Notes under the pieces: generated by a model | Told to the model about the DNA's origin: nothing | Seen by the model: the letters and a program-made list of their open reading frames with translations, nothing else | Database searches by the model: none | Shown: piece by piece, positions 38,501 through 44,500 of the stretch | Position numbering within the stretch: position 1 is the stretch's first letter | Layout of the letters: each line of letters begins with the position of its first letter | Program-made: the position numbers and the translations under genes | From: Sipunculus nudus | Taxonomy: Eukaryota; Annelida; Sipuncula; Golfingiida; Sipunculidae | Length of the DNA stretch: 64,000 nucleotides | Assembly (NCBI GenBank): GCA_026874595.1 | Contig: CM049306.1 | Coordinates: 94,789,642-94,853,641, forward strand | Direction: 5' to 3'

Positions 38501-41500
38501 TTTCAATTATTCTGGGGGGTACTTCGGAGCCCCATAGCTCAGAGGTTATGGGTAACAGAGACCTAATTTCAAGTTTTTAAGGAAACTTTTCATGGGCCTC
38601 TCAGCATGTCAAGAGAGAAGATTCTAGGTCCAGTTGTTACGATTTGTGCCATGTTAACAGATGACCCCATCTTATGAGGTCTCAAAAATAGAGAAAAAAA
38701 TTCGTAAAAATAAAAAAAATACAGGTGGCGCCACCATACTGCAGAAACTGATGACACATTCCATGATCAATATCCATGCAAAGAATCATGGTGATCACTG
38801 CAATAGTTGTTTAGATACTTGAGCTTTTGTATCAAATTGTCCATTATTCTGAGGGATTCTTCAGATGACTTACAGTCAGCTGAGCTAAAAACACTTAATG
38901 GTCAATATCCATGCAAAGAATCATGATGATCTCCGTATTAGTTGTTCAGATACTTCAGCTTTTGTATCAAATTGTCCATTATTCTGAGGGATACTTCAGA
39001 GACCTATAGCTTGAAGGATATGGGTAACAGAGACCTAATTTCAAGTTTCCACAGGCAATCTTCATGGGCCTCCTTGCATGACAAGAATGAAGTTTCTAGG
39101 TCCAGTTGTTGCAATTTGTACCCTCTTGATAGATAACATAGGTGGCGCCACCAGTCTGCAGGAACTGATGGAACATCTCATAATCAATATGTATGCCAAA
39201 AATCATGACCATCAGTGATGTAGTTATTGAGATATTGAAGTTTTTGTATGAAATTTTTGACTACTCTGGGGGGGTATTTTGGGGCCCCGTAGCTCGAAGG
39301 ATATGGGTAACAGAGACCTAATTTCTGGTTTCCATGGAGACTTTTCATAGGTCTTCTAGTGTGTTGAGAATGAAGATTCTAGGTCCAGTCGTTACTATTT
39401 GTGCCATGCTAACAGATGACAGCATCCTTAAAGGTCTCAAAAATAGAGGAAAAAATCATAAAAAATCGAACGATACAGGTGGCGCCACCAGTCAGCAGGA
39501 ACAGATGACACATCTCATGATCAATAGTTATGCCACAAATCATGACCATCATTCAAGTAGTTAATGAGATATTGAAGTTTTTGTATGAAATTTTTTCCTT
39601 TTACTGGGGGTACTTTAGGGCTCCATAGCTCAAAGAATATGGGTAACAGAGACCTAATTTTGGTTTCCATGGAGACTTTTCATAGGTCTCTCAGTGTGTC
39701 GAGAATGAAGATTCTAGGTCCAGTCGTTATGATTTGTGCCATTTTAACAGATGACAGCATCCTTAAAGGTCTCAAAAATAGAGGAAAAAATCGTAAAAAA
39801 TCAAACAATACAGGTGGCGCCACAAATCTGCAGGAACTGATGGAACATGTCATAATCAATATGTATGCCAAAAATCATGACCATCAGTGATGTAGTTATT
39901 GAGATATTGAAGTTTTTGTATGAAATTTTTGACTACTTGGGGGGGGGGGTACTTTGGAGCTCCATAGCTCGAAGGATATGTTTAACAGAGACCTAATTTC
40001 TGGTTTCCAAGGATATTTTTCATGGACCTCTCAGTGTGTCAAGAATGAAGATTCTAGGTCCAGTCTTTATGATTTGTGCCATGCTTACAGCTGACAGCAT
40101 CCTTAAAGGTCTCAAAAATAGAGGAAAAAATCGAACAATAAAGGTGGCACCACCAGTCTGCAGGAAGTGATGACACATCTCATGATCAATAGTTATGCCA
40201 CAAATCATGACCTTCAGTCAAGTAGTTAATGAGATATTGAAGTTTTTGTATTAAATTTTTTACTATTCTGGGGGGTACTTTGGGGCTCCATAGCTCGAAG
40301 AATATGGGTAACAGAGACCTAATTTCTGGTTTCCATGGAGACTTTTCATAGGTCTCTCAGTGTGTCAAGAATGAAGATTCTAGGTCCAGTCTTTACGATT
40401 TGTGCCTTGTTAACAGATGTTTACATTTTGAAAGGTCTCAAAAATAGAGAAAAAAATTCGTAAAAAATTGAACGATACAGGTGGCGCCACCAGTCTGCAG
40501 GAAGTGATGGAACATCTCATGATCAATATGTATGACAAAAATCATGACCATCAGTCAAGTATTTAATGAGATATTGAAGTTTTTGTTTGAAATTTTTTAC
40601 TTTTCTGGGGGGTAGTTTGGGGCCCCATAGCTGGAAGGATATGGGTAACAGAGACAAAATTTCTGGTTTCCATGGAGACTCTTCATAGGTCTCTCAGTGT
40701 GTTGAGAATGAAGATTCTAAGTCCAGTCATTACGATTTGTGCCTTGTTAACAGATGTTCACATTTTTAAAGGTCTCAAAAATAGAGAAAAAAATTCGTAA
40801 AAAATAAAAAAATACAGGTGGCGCCACCAGTCTTCAGGAACTGATGGAACCTCTCAAGATCAATATGTATGCCAAAAATCATGACCATCAGTCAAGTAGT
40901 TAATGAGATATTGAAGTTTTTGTATGAAATTTTGGACTTTTCTGGGGGGTACTTTGGGGCCCCATAGCTCAAAGGATATGGGTAACAGAGACCTAATTTC
41001 TGGTTTCCAAGGAGATTTTTCATGGACCTCCCAGGATGTCAAGTAAGAATATTCCAGTTCTAGCGGTTACGATTTGTGCCTGGTTAACGGACAGACAGAC
41101 AGACAGACAGACGGACGACGGACAAAGAGTGATCGCTATAGCTCAGATGACTTTCAGTCAGCTGAGCTAAAAAAAGATTCTGCAAAACAGTCACGGACAA
41201 TCTTGCACAGTCAACCTGAGCACAAAAACATTATTTCTCCTGTATGTACCTGGGCAGTTTAGTCTGATAAATAGTCACCTACTTAGATGTACAAGCATTT
41301 TGTTATTTTCTGTAACTTATGTGCTGTAATTTAATTTATATTCATCAATGTAAGCTCGTAGTTTATATATGTCTGCACACAGACCAAGACATTTTCAACT
41401 ACAGGTTTTAGTATTTAGCCTGCAGTACTTTCCCACATTCATTATCATAATCTAATTTGTACAAATATCAGAGCAACATAAAATTAAACAAACAGAATTA

Positions 41501-42723
41501 TATGGAGGAATTATAACACTAAGAATTACTGCTGAATACAGTTTGCTATGATCACAAAAATGTACTTTCAAAGGCTGTCAAAAGTTGAATTTTCCCTAAT
41601 TTTTGTTTTAAGAATAAATCATTTAACTGTGGAAAATGTTTGTAAACGCAAGTATTACTGTAATATTTAGATGAAATTTAGAGTTAGTTTCATGAATCTT
41701 AATATCACACATACCTGGAATGTATCTGACTGTTGTCATTGTTTCACATAAACGTTTCTTATTATCTAATAAACTGCTGAAACCTGGAATGTAGTTAACC
41801 TGAAATAAAAAGCAATATTTAATAATGTAACTTCAACTAAGTACACAAGCAGAAATTCATATATATAAAGAATTTACATATACAAATATATGAACACTCA
41901 GGGGGACACTCCAATGAAGGTTGAGACAAAGATTTGCAGATAAGTGGCTCTATAATTGTCAGTGCAATGTTCATAAGCATCAACATCACAGGTGAGAATT
42001 AGTTAGGTAAGCTGCTGATAGGTGGCAGCATATATGTGGTGGTTGTGGCACATTCAAAGGGGAGAAGTGACCAATGAAAACTTTCTTTTTCTTATTTTAG
42101 TTTTACTTTCAGAAAATTTTACAGGAAAAGTAGATATTTGCCAATTTTGAGCTGGCCACTCAGAATTACTTTCAAGAAAATAGAATAATAAAATTTAATT
42201 TTGTTTAGATGTGCTTTTACCTATTTTGCAAAACAAGTCTGTTATTATCATGTTGTCCCTTGGTCATATGTAATTTCTATTAAAATTTATCATGTTAATG
42301 TATAAAAAACTGCCCTCCAGCAGTGATTTTTATACAGAAAAAAGTTCTTCACAGAACCAAACATGATTTTACCTGAATATTTGTTTAAAGTTTTACTTAG
42401 GGCTTTATTACAATGTATCTTACTCGCTGATGAGGAAGTAACATCTGATACTCCTGCAGCTGGAGACACCCCTCATCTGAATCTACCCTGTTTTTCATTA
42501 AACAAAGCAGCACGGTCCACTCGGTTCCATTGACTGCTGGTGCAGTGTCTGATAACAGCGGCTGCAGCTGGTCCCTGTCTGCCTGCAGCTGGAGGTCCAC
42601 CACAGTAAACCCCGCCTTCATAAACGCTGACCGGTAAAGCTCTTCGTTCCGGATGGGGGATCTTGTGTTAATCTTGATAATGGCCACCCTGCCCTTAACA
42701 TGGTAAAGCTGTTCTTCCTCAAT
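5733..42723 (-). CDS. CPED1: CPED1 orthologue (cadherin-like and PC-esterase domain protein), 20 exons, 5' end missing
   Basis: Twenty minus-strand segments with GT donors, AG acceptors and matching phases join to 2916 nt, ending at TAA (5733-5735). Exons in transcript order: 42723-42424, 41799-41715, 36981-36795, 35968-35791, 24945-24776, 24372-24300, 20926-20789, 20432-20328, 19831-19614, 19034-18955, 18595-18566, 17818-17629, 16881-16707, 16104-15981, 9785-9649, 8651-8431, 8241-8140, 7391-7304, 6859-6713, 5900-5733. Numbering residues from the first codon found: a TTL-type ATP-grasp module at about 95-345 (WLSKP K165, GVD D318, EMN E331/N333), a linker, a cadherin-like domain at about 520-620, and a PC-esterase at about 685-971 (FIGDSTNRG with Ser737, GGVHW 819-823, DGLH D860/H863). 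Module order and local motifs match vertebrate CPED1 as I remember it. CPED1 is predicted to be secretory/membrane-associated and to act on cell-surface glycans or glycoproteins. Human CPED1 is about 1026 residues, so roughly 80-95 N-terminal residues, including the signal anchor, are missing here. Exact splice sites are my inference. Confidence 0.93.
6386..6640 (+). mobile_element. Family F element, 5' half
   Basis: Begins ACAAGCAAATTCGTGGAATT then AATGTCCC, with 'catgtggagacatctgcagg' repeated. It shares text with 8726 and 17151 but stops before the ACAG tract. It lies in the CPED1 intron between exons s and t. Confidence 0.7.
6713..6859 (-). CDS. CPED1: CPED1 exon s, PC-esterase C-terminal block
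   Basis: Acceptor tttgtag, donor GTGAGC, 49 codons, phase 0/0. FEVVDTFNMTMARYQDFLQG then CACHFHR matches the strongly conserved vertebrate 'VDTFTITMGRYKEFLQGKC.CHFH' stretch almost residue for residue. Confidence 0.96.
7304..7391 (-). CDS. CPED1: CPED1 exon r, PC-esterase DxxH block
   Basis: Acceptor ttgtag, donor GTAAAG; 1-nt lead, phase 0 end. VMKTLGAGFHQPVDGLHYLT contains DGLH, the block V Asp/His pair expected to complete the catalytic triad with the GDS serine. Confidence 0.95.
8140..8241 (-). CDS. CPED1: CPED1 exon q, PC-esterase GG-H-W block
   Basis: Acceptor ttcacag, donor GTTAGT. Encodes TLAVQKHPDTVIVVGGVHWL and a helix ending ALM(K). The buried strand plus GGVHW is the oxyanion-side block of PC-esterases. 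Confidence 0.94.
8431..8651 (-). CDS. CPED1: CPED1 exon p, PC-esterase nucleophile block
   Basis: Acceptor caccacag, donor GTTTGA; phase 0 start, 2-nt remainder. VLFIGDSTNRGMMNYLVERV holds the predicted nucleophile Ser (reconstruction residue 737). Asn-rich VNSGKTT and YYPQFWLP follow, as in vertebrate CPED1. Confidence 0.97.
8726..9165 (+). mobile_element. Family F element, near complete
   Basis: Starts ACAAGCAAATTCTTGGAATT. It carries 'catgagagcaatctatgacc', an ACGG/ACAG tract at 9091-9117, and ends in ATCAATGTCCCCTGTTCC with a TTCCTAGGAA palindrome and GGAGGGAAAA. It lies in the intron between exons o and p. Confidence 0.75.
9649..9785 (-). CDS. CPED1: CPED1 exon o, PC-esterase entry
   Basis: Acceptor actgcag, donor GTATGT. 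EWLVPCGSCEDRDSCQW then TWQPYSCRY and ECLDNKQ form the Cys-rich PC-esterase N-terminal segment that leads into the catalytic GDS block. Confidence 0.95.
10131..10175 (+). mobile_element. Solo family B 5' terminus
   Basis: ACAAGGGACCCATGGGTCAT then GGCGCTCAGCTGAAG. This is the family B 5' palindrome plus subterminal tag, after which similarity stops. It is probably a truncated copy. Confidence 0.65.
12204..12302 (+). repeat. Two-copy tandem duplication, ~50-bp unit
   Basis: Units 12204-12251 and 12252-12302 differ by a 3-nt indel and one C/T or G/A change. Each holds TTGAATATACAAC and GTTTCCATTGGAGATCACAT or its close variant. Confidence 0.9.
13085..14766. mobile_element. Foldback-type element with ~600-bp inverted arms
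   Basis: Left arm about 13085-13690, right arm about 14165-14766, mirror images around ~13930. Corresponding landmarks are the repeated 'CTCGGAAA' string at 13128-13170 against 'TTTCCGAG' at 14690-14740; CCGCCATCTTGG (13339-13350) against CCAAGATGGCGG (14510-14521); and TTTAGTAAACAATTCAT against ATGAATTGTTTACTAAA. The centre holds a (TA)n tract at 13805-13841. No transposase was seen, so it is non-autonomous. Confidence 0.85.
13805..13841. repeat. (TA)n microsatellite at the foldback centre
   Basis: About 18 TA copies in the spacer between the inverted arms, a sequence prone to cruciform extrusion. Confidence 0.95.
15330..15526 (+). mobile_element. Family B 3' fragment
   Basis: ACGG-rich tract (CGGACGGATGGCCGGACGGA), GACGGACAAAGGACCAC, then the stem-loop AGCTCAGATGACTTAAAG... 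TCAGCTAAGCTAAAAAC. It has one extra loop difference from the intact B tail. Confidence 0.7.
15981..16104 (-). CDS. CPED1: CPED1 exon n, linker to esterase
   Basis: Acceptor cctcag, donor GTACTG; phase 0 start, 1-nt remainder. Contains EPCGLQKTPHTSW, matching the vertebrate EETCGLQP element, and ends in SGDHRG before the esterase. Confidence 0.9.
16470..16750. repeat. ~70-bp tandem units overlapping the 3' end of CPED1 exon m
   Basis: TCATACCTGCTTTAA(A/G)CT and CACTTGGTGGAGAT(C/T)GTCT occur at 16701-16740 (exon and donor) and again at 16631-16670. Two older, GT-rich, diverged copies lie at about 16560 and 16470. The array spans the splice donor. Confidence 0.8.
16707..16881 (-). CDS. CPED1: CPED1 exon m, cadherin-like domain second half
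   Basis: Acceptor ttctag, donor GTATGA; 1-nt lead, phase 0 end. FTLGFGENRLTVVVVDVRHS and NTYTIHVMRQE are the 'G.n.i.i.v.d' and 'Y.i.v.Re' strands of a cadherin-like domain. Its last ~40 nt and donor site are repeated about 70 nt downstream in transcript order (16631-16671). Confidence 0.93.
17151..17576 (+). mobile_element. Family F element, complete-looking
   Basis: Starts ACAAGCAAATTGGTTGGAAT. It contains the 'catgtggagacatctgcagg' and 'gtatgcatgagagcaatt' blocks and an ACAG tract at 17499-17531. It ends ATTAATGTCCCCTGTTCCGC then GGAAGGAGAGGGAATAA, a TTCCGCGGAA palindrome inside a TCCCCT/GGAGAGGGA stem. It sits in the intron between exons l and m. Confidence 0.78.
17629..17818 (-). CDS. 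CPED1: CPED1 exon l, cadherin-like domain first half
   Basis: Acceptor ttttgcag, donor GTACTG; phases 2-nt lead and 2-nt remainder. LNLTPTFNPQILDYYATVPY is the typical cadherin-like beta-sandwich opening (L.L.P.F.P...Y...Vp), followed by CNCEARLEHKYGLT. Confidence 0.93.
18566..18595 (-). CDS. CPED1: CPED1 exon k, 30-nt microexon
   Basis: Acceptor tttccag, donor GTCAGT. It adds STTNTKCSE and completes the codon for the Asp that opens the next exon (CSEDEE). Vertebrate CPED1 has CSDDEN at the matching place. Thirty nt is divisible by three, so skipping it would keep the frame. Confidence 0.78.
18955..19034 (-). CDS. CPED1: CPED1 exon j, low-conservation linker
   Basis: Acceptor atacag, donor GTAACA, 1-nt lead and remainder. 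Encodes GGDGYKHQPAPAPLVQ and ten more residues. It is proline-rich, probably disordered, and supported mainly by phase agreement with both neighbours. Confidence 0.75.
19614..19831 (-). CDS. CPED1: CPED1 exon i, linker helices
   Basis: Acceptor ttccacag, donor GTAAGT; phase 0 start, 2-nt remainder. Encodes 72 residues beginning LYPSAESSRYSQLIQELETF. It corresponds to the vertebrate linker segment that follows a 'QLLFPS' motif. Confidence 0.9.
20328..20432 (-). CDS. CPED1: CPED1 exon h
   Basis: Acceptor ttttcag, donor GTTAGT, 35 codons, phase 0/0. Encodes GSQCISPGRFCLSQGDLGYL, then a helical stretch ending in GYFQL. It lies in the linker between the ATP-grasp and cadherin-like modules. Confidence 0.87.
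20789..20926 (-). CDS. CPED1: CPED1 exon g
   Basis: Acceptor ataccag, donor GTAATA, 46 codons, phase 0/0. It begins MNSYPDIMDYPAGLLDNMVA, giving the Asn of the EMN motif, and continues into the post-ATP-grasp linker. Confidence 0.88.
20990..24028 (+). mobile_element. Family A element, 3.0 kb, expanded tandem core
   Basis: 5' end: CTAGACATTT, palindrome GGCACC-GCA-GGTGCC (21004-21018), tag GTATCCCCAGACATAG (21022-21037). Core: about seven to eight ~290-bp units (21119-23330), each with GTGACCTTGACCTTTGACC. Then GGTGGCGCCACC (23675-23686), a CGG tract (23951-23981), and a 3' stem-loop with arms 24000-24011 and 24015-24026 and loop TTT, the right arm being the complement of the tag. It fills most of the intron between CPED1 exons f and g. 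No open frame for a helicase or nuclease. Confidence 0.85.
23951..23981. repeat. (CGG)n tract
   Basis: About ten CGG/GCG repeats in family A just before its 3' stem-loop. The shorter copy at 52675-52686 has about four. Confidence 0.95.
24300..24372 (-). CDS. CPED1: CPED1 exon f, ATP-grasp metal-binding motif
   Basis: Acceptor attttag, donor GTATGT. Encodes CHGCYQLLGVDLIF, then HPVVTE, continuing into MNSYP in the next exon. This is the TTL 'CFellGfD' and 'P.llEvN' pair. Asp318, Glu331 and Asn333, the positions that bind Mg2+ in ATP-grasp enzymes, are all retained. Confidence 0.9.
24776..24945 (-). CDS. CPED1: CPED1 exon e, ATP-grasp helical segment
   Basis: Acceptor gttacag, donor GTCAGA; phase 0 start, 2-nt remainder. 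Encodes IPGREWGMGQLLTYLKNVYG and HSVIVQTLLATE. This matches the TTL 'w.l..l..yl' and 'i..vi.ktl.a.e' helices. Confidence 0.9.
25215..26550 (+). mobile_element. Family D element with ~300-bp tandem units
   Basis: 5' palindrome TCAGC-AGAA-GCTGA (25222-25235) then tag AGCCCTCAGCC (25240-25250). Four units each hold AAAAGCAGGTCAAGGTCACC and CGAACTTGACCGAGATTTTG or their variants, three with GGTGGCGCC(A/C)CC (25607, 25910, 26212). An ACGG tract lies at 26473-26500. 3' stem-loop AGCCCATCAGCC-TAAG-GGCTGAGGGCT (26517-26543), followed by AAAAAA. Intronic (between exons d and e). Confidence 0.8.
26551..27090. repeat. Diverged repeat-like DNA between families D and C
   Basis: Two related ~170-bp segments (about 26755-26890 and 26900-27060), each with 'aagcat.gttttt.tgatttta.aaaa.tttacataaatttgcataat'. 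They look like an older element of the same general style, without recognisable ends. Confidence 0.5.
32656..32876 (+). repeat. Family C 3' stem-loop array, four copies
   Basis: GCTTGCAGAAATC-GAA-GATTTCCGGCAAGC occurs at 32656-32685 and three more times up to 32876, one diverged (ACTTGCGAAAATC). Copies are separated by ACAG/ACAA spacers and GACATCCGCGACTGACCAAC. Confidence 0.92.
32879..35400 (+). repeat. Recent tandem duplication, ~1453-bp period
   Basis: About 32879-33960 and 34331-35410 are nearly identical by eye; GAGAGGCCGTCACGG starts at 32928 and 34381. Each begins with a GC-rich ~150-bp patch (GCCGGCCGCCCACCGTAAGG) unlike the rest of the element, followed by CTCGTTT.ACGAGA hairpins. 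Confidence 0.93.
34111..34326 (+). repeat. Second family C 3' stem-loop array, four copies
   Basis: Same 13-14 nt arms and GAA loop as the first array, starting near 34111, 34169, 34238 and 34297. The copy at 34169 has GCTTGCCGAAATC, repairing one stem mismatch. Confidence 0.92.
35569..35667 (+). repeat. Third family C 3' stem-loop array, two copies
   Basis: Two stem-loops. The last has GATTTCCAGCAAGC, and after it similarity ends at AATAAAGGAG, marking the concatemer end 110 bp from CPED1 exon d. Confidence 0.9.
35791..35968 (-). CDS. CPED1: CPED1 exon d, ATP-grasp core
   Basis: Acceptor atgacag, donor GTATAA; 1-nt lead, phase 0 end. Carries VIQEYIDNPLLLYG and SYVLVTSTVPLRAYIYPE, the TTL 'iQ.Yi.nPLL' and 'yvLvts..Pl..yly' strands. 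The canonical KFDxR between them is replaced by MPFSVTS. Vertebrate CPED1 also lacks KFDxR in my recollection, so this looks like a family trait. Confidence 0.92.
36795..36981 (-). CDS. CPED1: CPED1 exon c, ATP-grasp lysine motif
   Basis: Acceptor tttgcag, donor GTAGGT. Phases fit both neighbours, with a 2-nt lead and 2-nt remainder. It carries YNLPSQAEEF and then RWLSKP, the counterpart of the TTL 'LP...W(I/L)xKP' segment whose Lys contacts ATP. Choosing the donor two nt inside GAG avoids the TAG that follows and restores the frame of the next exon. Confidence 0.87.
37338..41174 (+). mobile_element. Family B element, 3.8 kb, ~337-bp tandem core
   Basis: 5' end ACAAGTGACCCAGGGGTCAT with tag GCTCAGCTGAC (37362-37372). 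About ten units each start with 'ctggggggtactt.gg.gcccatagct..aaggatatgggtaacagagacctaatttc'. GGTGGCGCCACC or a near form occurs at 38017, 38387, 38724, 39141, 39478, 39813, 40143, 40480 and 40817. An ACAG/ACGG tract lies at 41090-41122. 3' stem-loop AGCTCAGATGACT-TTC-AGTCAGCTGAGCT (41140-41168), then AAAAAA. Extra internal tails at 38340-38373 and 38863-38892 show earlier ends. It fills the intron between exons b and c. Confidence 0.87.
41175..41714. other. Unique intronic DNA
   Basis: AT-rich intron sequence between the family B element and CPED1 exon b, with no repeat or signal beyond the splice donor. Confidence 0.6.
41715..41799 (-). CDS. CPED1: CPED1 exon b, ATP-grasp N-terminal part
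   Basis: Acceptor atttcag, donor GTATGT, phases 0 to 1. Encodes VNYIPGFSSLLDNKKRLCET and eight more residues. This resembles the 'n.fP...l..K..L' segment found at the start of TTL-type ATP-grasp domains. Confidence 0.88.
42424..42723 (-). CDS. CPED1: CPED1 exon a (first one found), 100 codons, phase 0/0
   Basis: Acceptor ttacag, donor GTAAGA. Encodes residues 1-100 of the reconstruction, starting IEEEQLYHVKGRVAIIK and ending LLPHQR. It is the N-terminal alpha/beta region before the ATP-grasp core. The phase-0 start with no Met or signal anchor shows at least one more coding exon at higher coordinates. A 30-bp minisatellite begins only about 95 nt upstream of the acceptor. Confidence 0.9.
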
Positions 42724-42817
42724 CTGTAACAGAACACAGAGAAGATCAAGTTAAAGTGGTTACAGCCAATTCTGGTGATTATAAATATATACTAAGATAT
42801 GTTGACAAAGCACCCAC

Positions 42818-44500
42818 TGATTTAATGCTGAAGACTATAATGTTCACTGACATAATGCTGGAGACCATAATGTCCACTGATATAATGCTGGAGACCATAA
42901 TGTCCACTGATATAATGCTGAAGACCATAATGTTCACTGACATAATGCTGGAGACCGTAATGTTCACTGACATAATGCTGAAGACCATAATGTCCATTGA
43001 CATAATGCTGAAGACCAAGTACTGTGACATAATGCTAAAGACCACTGACATAATGCTGAAGACCATAAAGTCCACTGAATAATACTGAAGACCATAATGT
43101 CCATTGACATAATGCTAAAGACCATAATGTCCATTGACATAAAGCTGAAGACCATAATGTCCACTGATGTAATGCTGAAGACCATAATGTCCAATGACAT
43201 AATGCTGAAGACCACTGACATAATGCTGAAGACCATAATGTCCACTGATATAATGCTGAAGACCATAATGTCCACTGACATAATGCTGAAGACCATAATG
43301 TCCATTGACATAATGCTGAAGACCATAAAGTCCACTGACATAATGCTAAAGACCACTGACATAATGCTGAAGACCATAAAGTCCACTGAATAATACTAAA
43401 GACCATAATGTCCATTGACATAATGCTGAAGACCATAATGTCCACTGATATAAAGCTGAAGACCATAATGTCCACTGATATAATGCTGAAGACCATAATG
43501 TCCACTGACATAATGCTGAAGACCATAACGTCCAATGACATAATGCTGAAGACCATAATGTCCACTGACATAATGCTGAAGACCATAATCTCCACTGATG
43601 TAATGCTGAAGACCATAATGTCCACTGATTTAATGCTGAAGACCATAATGTCCATTGATATAATACTAAAGACCATACTGTCCACTGACATAATGCTGAA
43701 GACCATAATGTCCATTGACATAATGCTGGAGACCATAATCTCCACTGATGTAATGCTGAAGACCATAATGTCCACTGATTTAATGCTGAAGACCATAATG
43801 TCCATTGATATAATACTAAAGACCATACTGTCCACTGACATAATGCTGAAGACCATAATGTCCACTGACATAATGCTGGAGACCATAATGTCCATTGACA
43901 TAATGCTGGAGACCATAATGTCCATTGACATAATGCTGGAGACCATAATGTCCATTGATATAATACTAAAGACCATACTGTCCATTGACATAATGCTGGA
44001 GACCATAATGTCCATTGACATAATGCTGGAGACCATAATGTCCATTGACATAATGCTGGAGACCATAATGTCCATTGACATAATGCTGGAGACAATAATG
44101 TCCATTGACATAATGCTGGAGACCATAATGTCCATTGACATAATGCTGGAGACCATAATGTCCATTGATATAATACTAAAGACCATACTGTCCACTGACA
44201 TAATGCTGAAGACCATAATGTCCACTGACATAATGCTGGAGACCATAATGTCCATTGACATAATGCTGGAGACCATAATGTCCATTGACATAATGCTGGA
44301 GACCATAATGTCCATTGATATAATACTAAAGACCATACTGTCCATTGACATAATGCTGGAGACCATAATGTCCATTGACATAATGCTGGAGACCATAATG
44401 TCCATTGACATAATGCTGGAGACCATAATGTCCATTGACATAATGCTGGAGACCATAATGTCCATTGACATAATGCTGGAGACCATAATGTTCACAGACT
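42818..44500. repeat. 30-bp minisatellite, ~56 copies, with 150-bp higher-order units
   Basis: Units read GACCATAATGTCCATTGACA plus TAATGCTGGA, with variants. A marker variant TCCATTGATATAATACTAAA recurs at 43651, 43801, 43951, 44161 and 44311, i.e. every five units (150 bp), with one seven-unit (210 bp) gap. Because 30 is divisible by three, several frames stay open on both strands. It lies ~95 nt 5' of the CPED1 exon a acceptor, in the intron. Confidence 0.97.
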
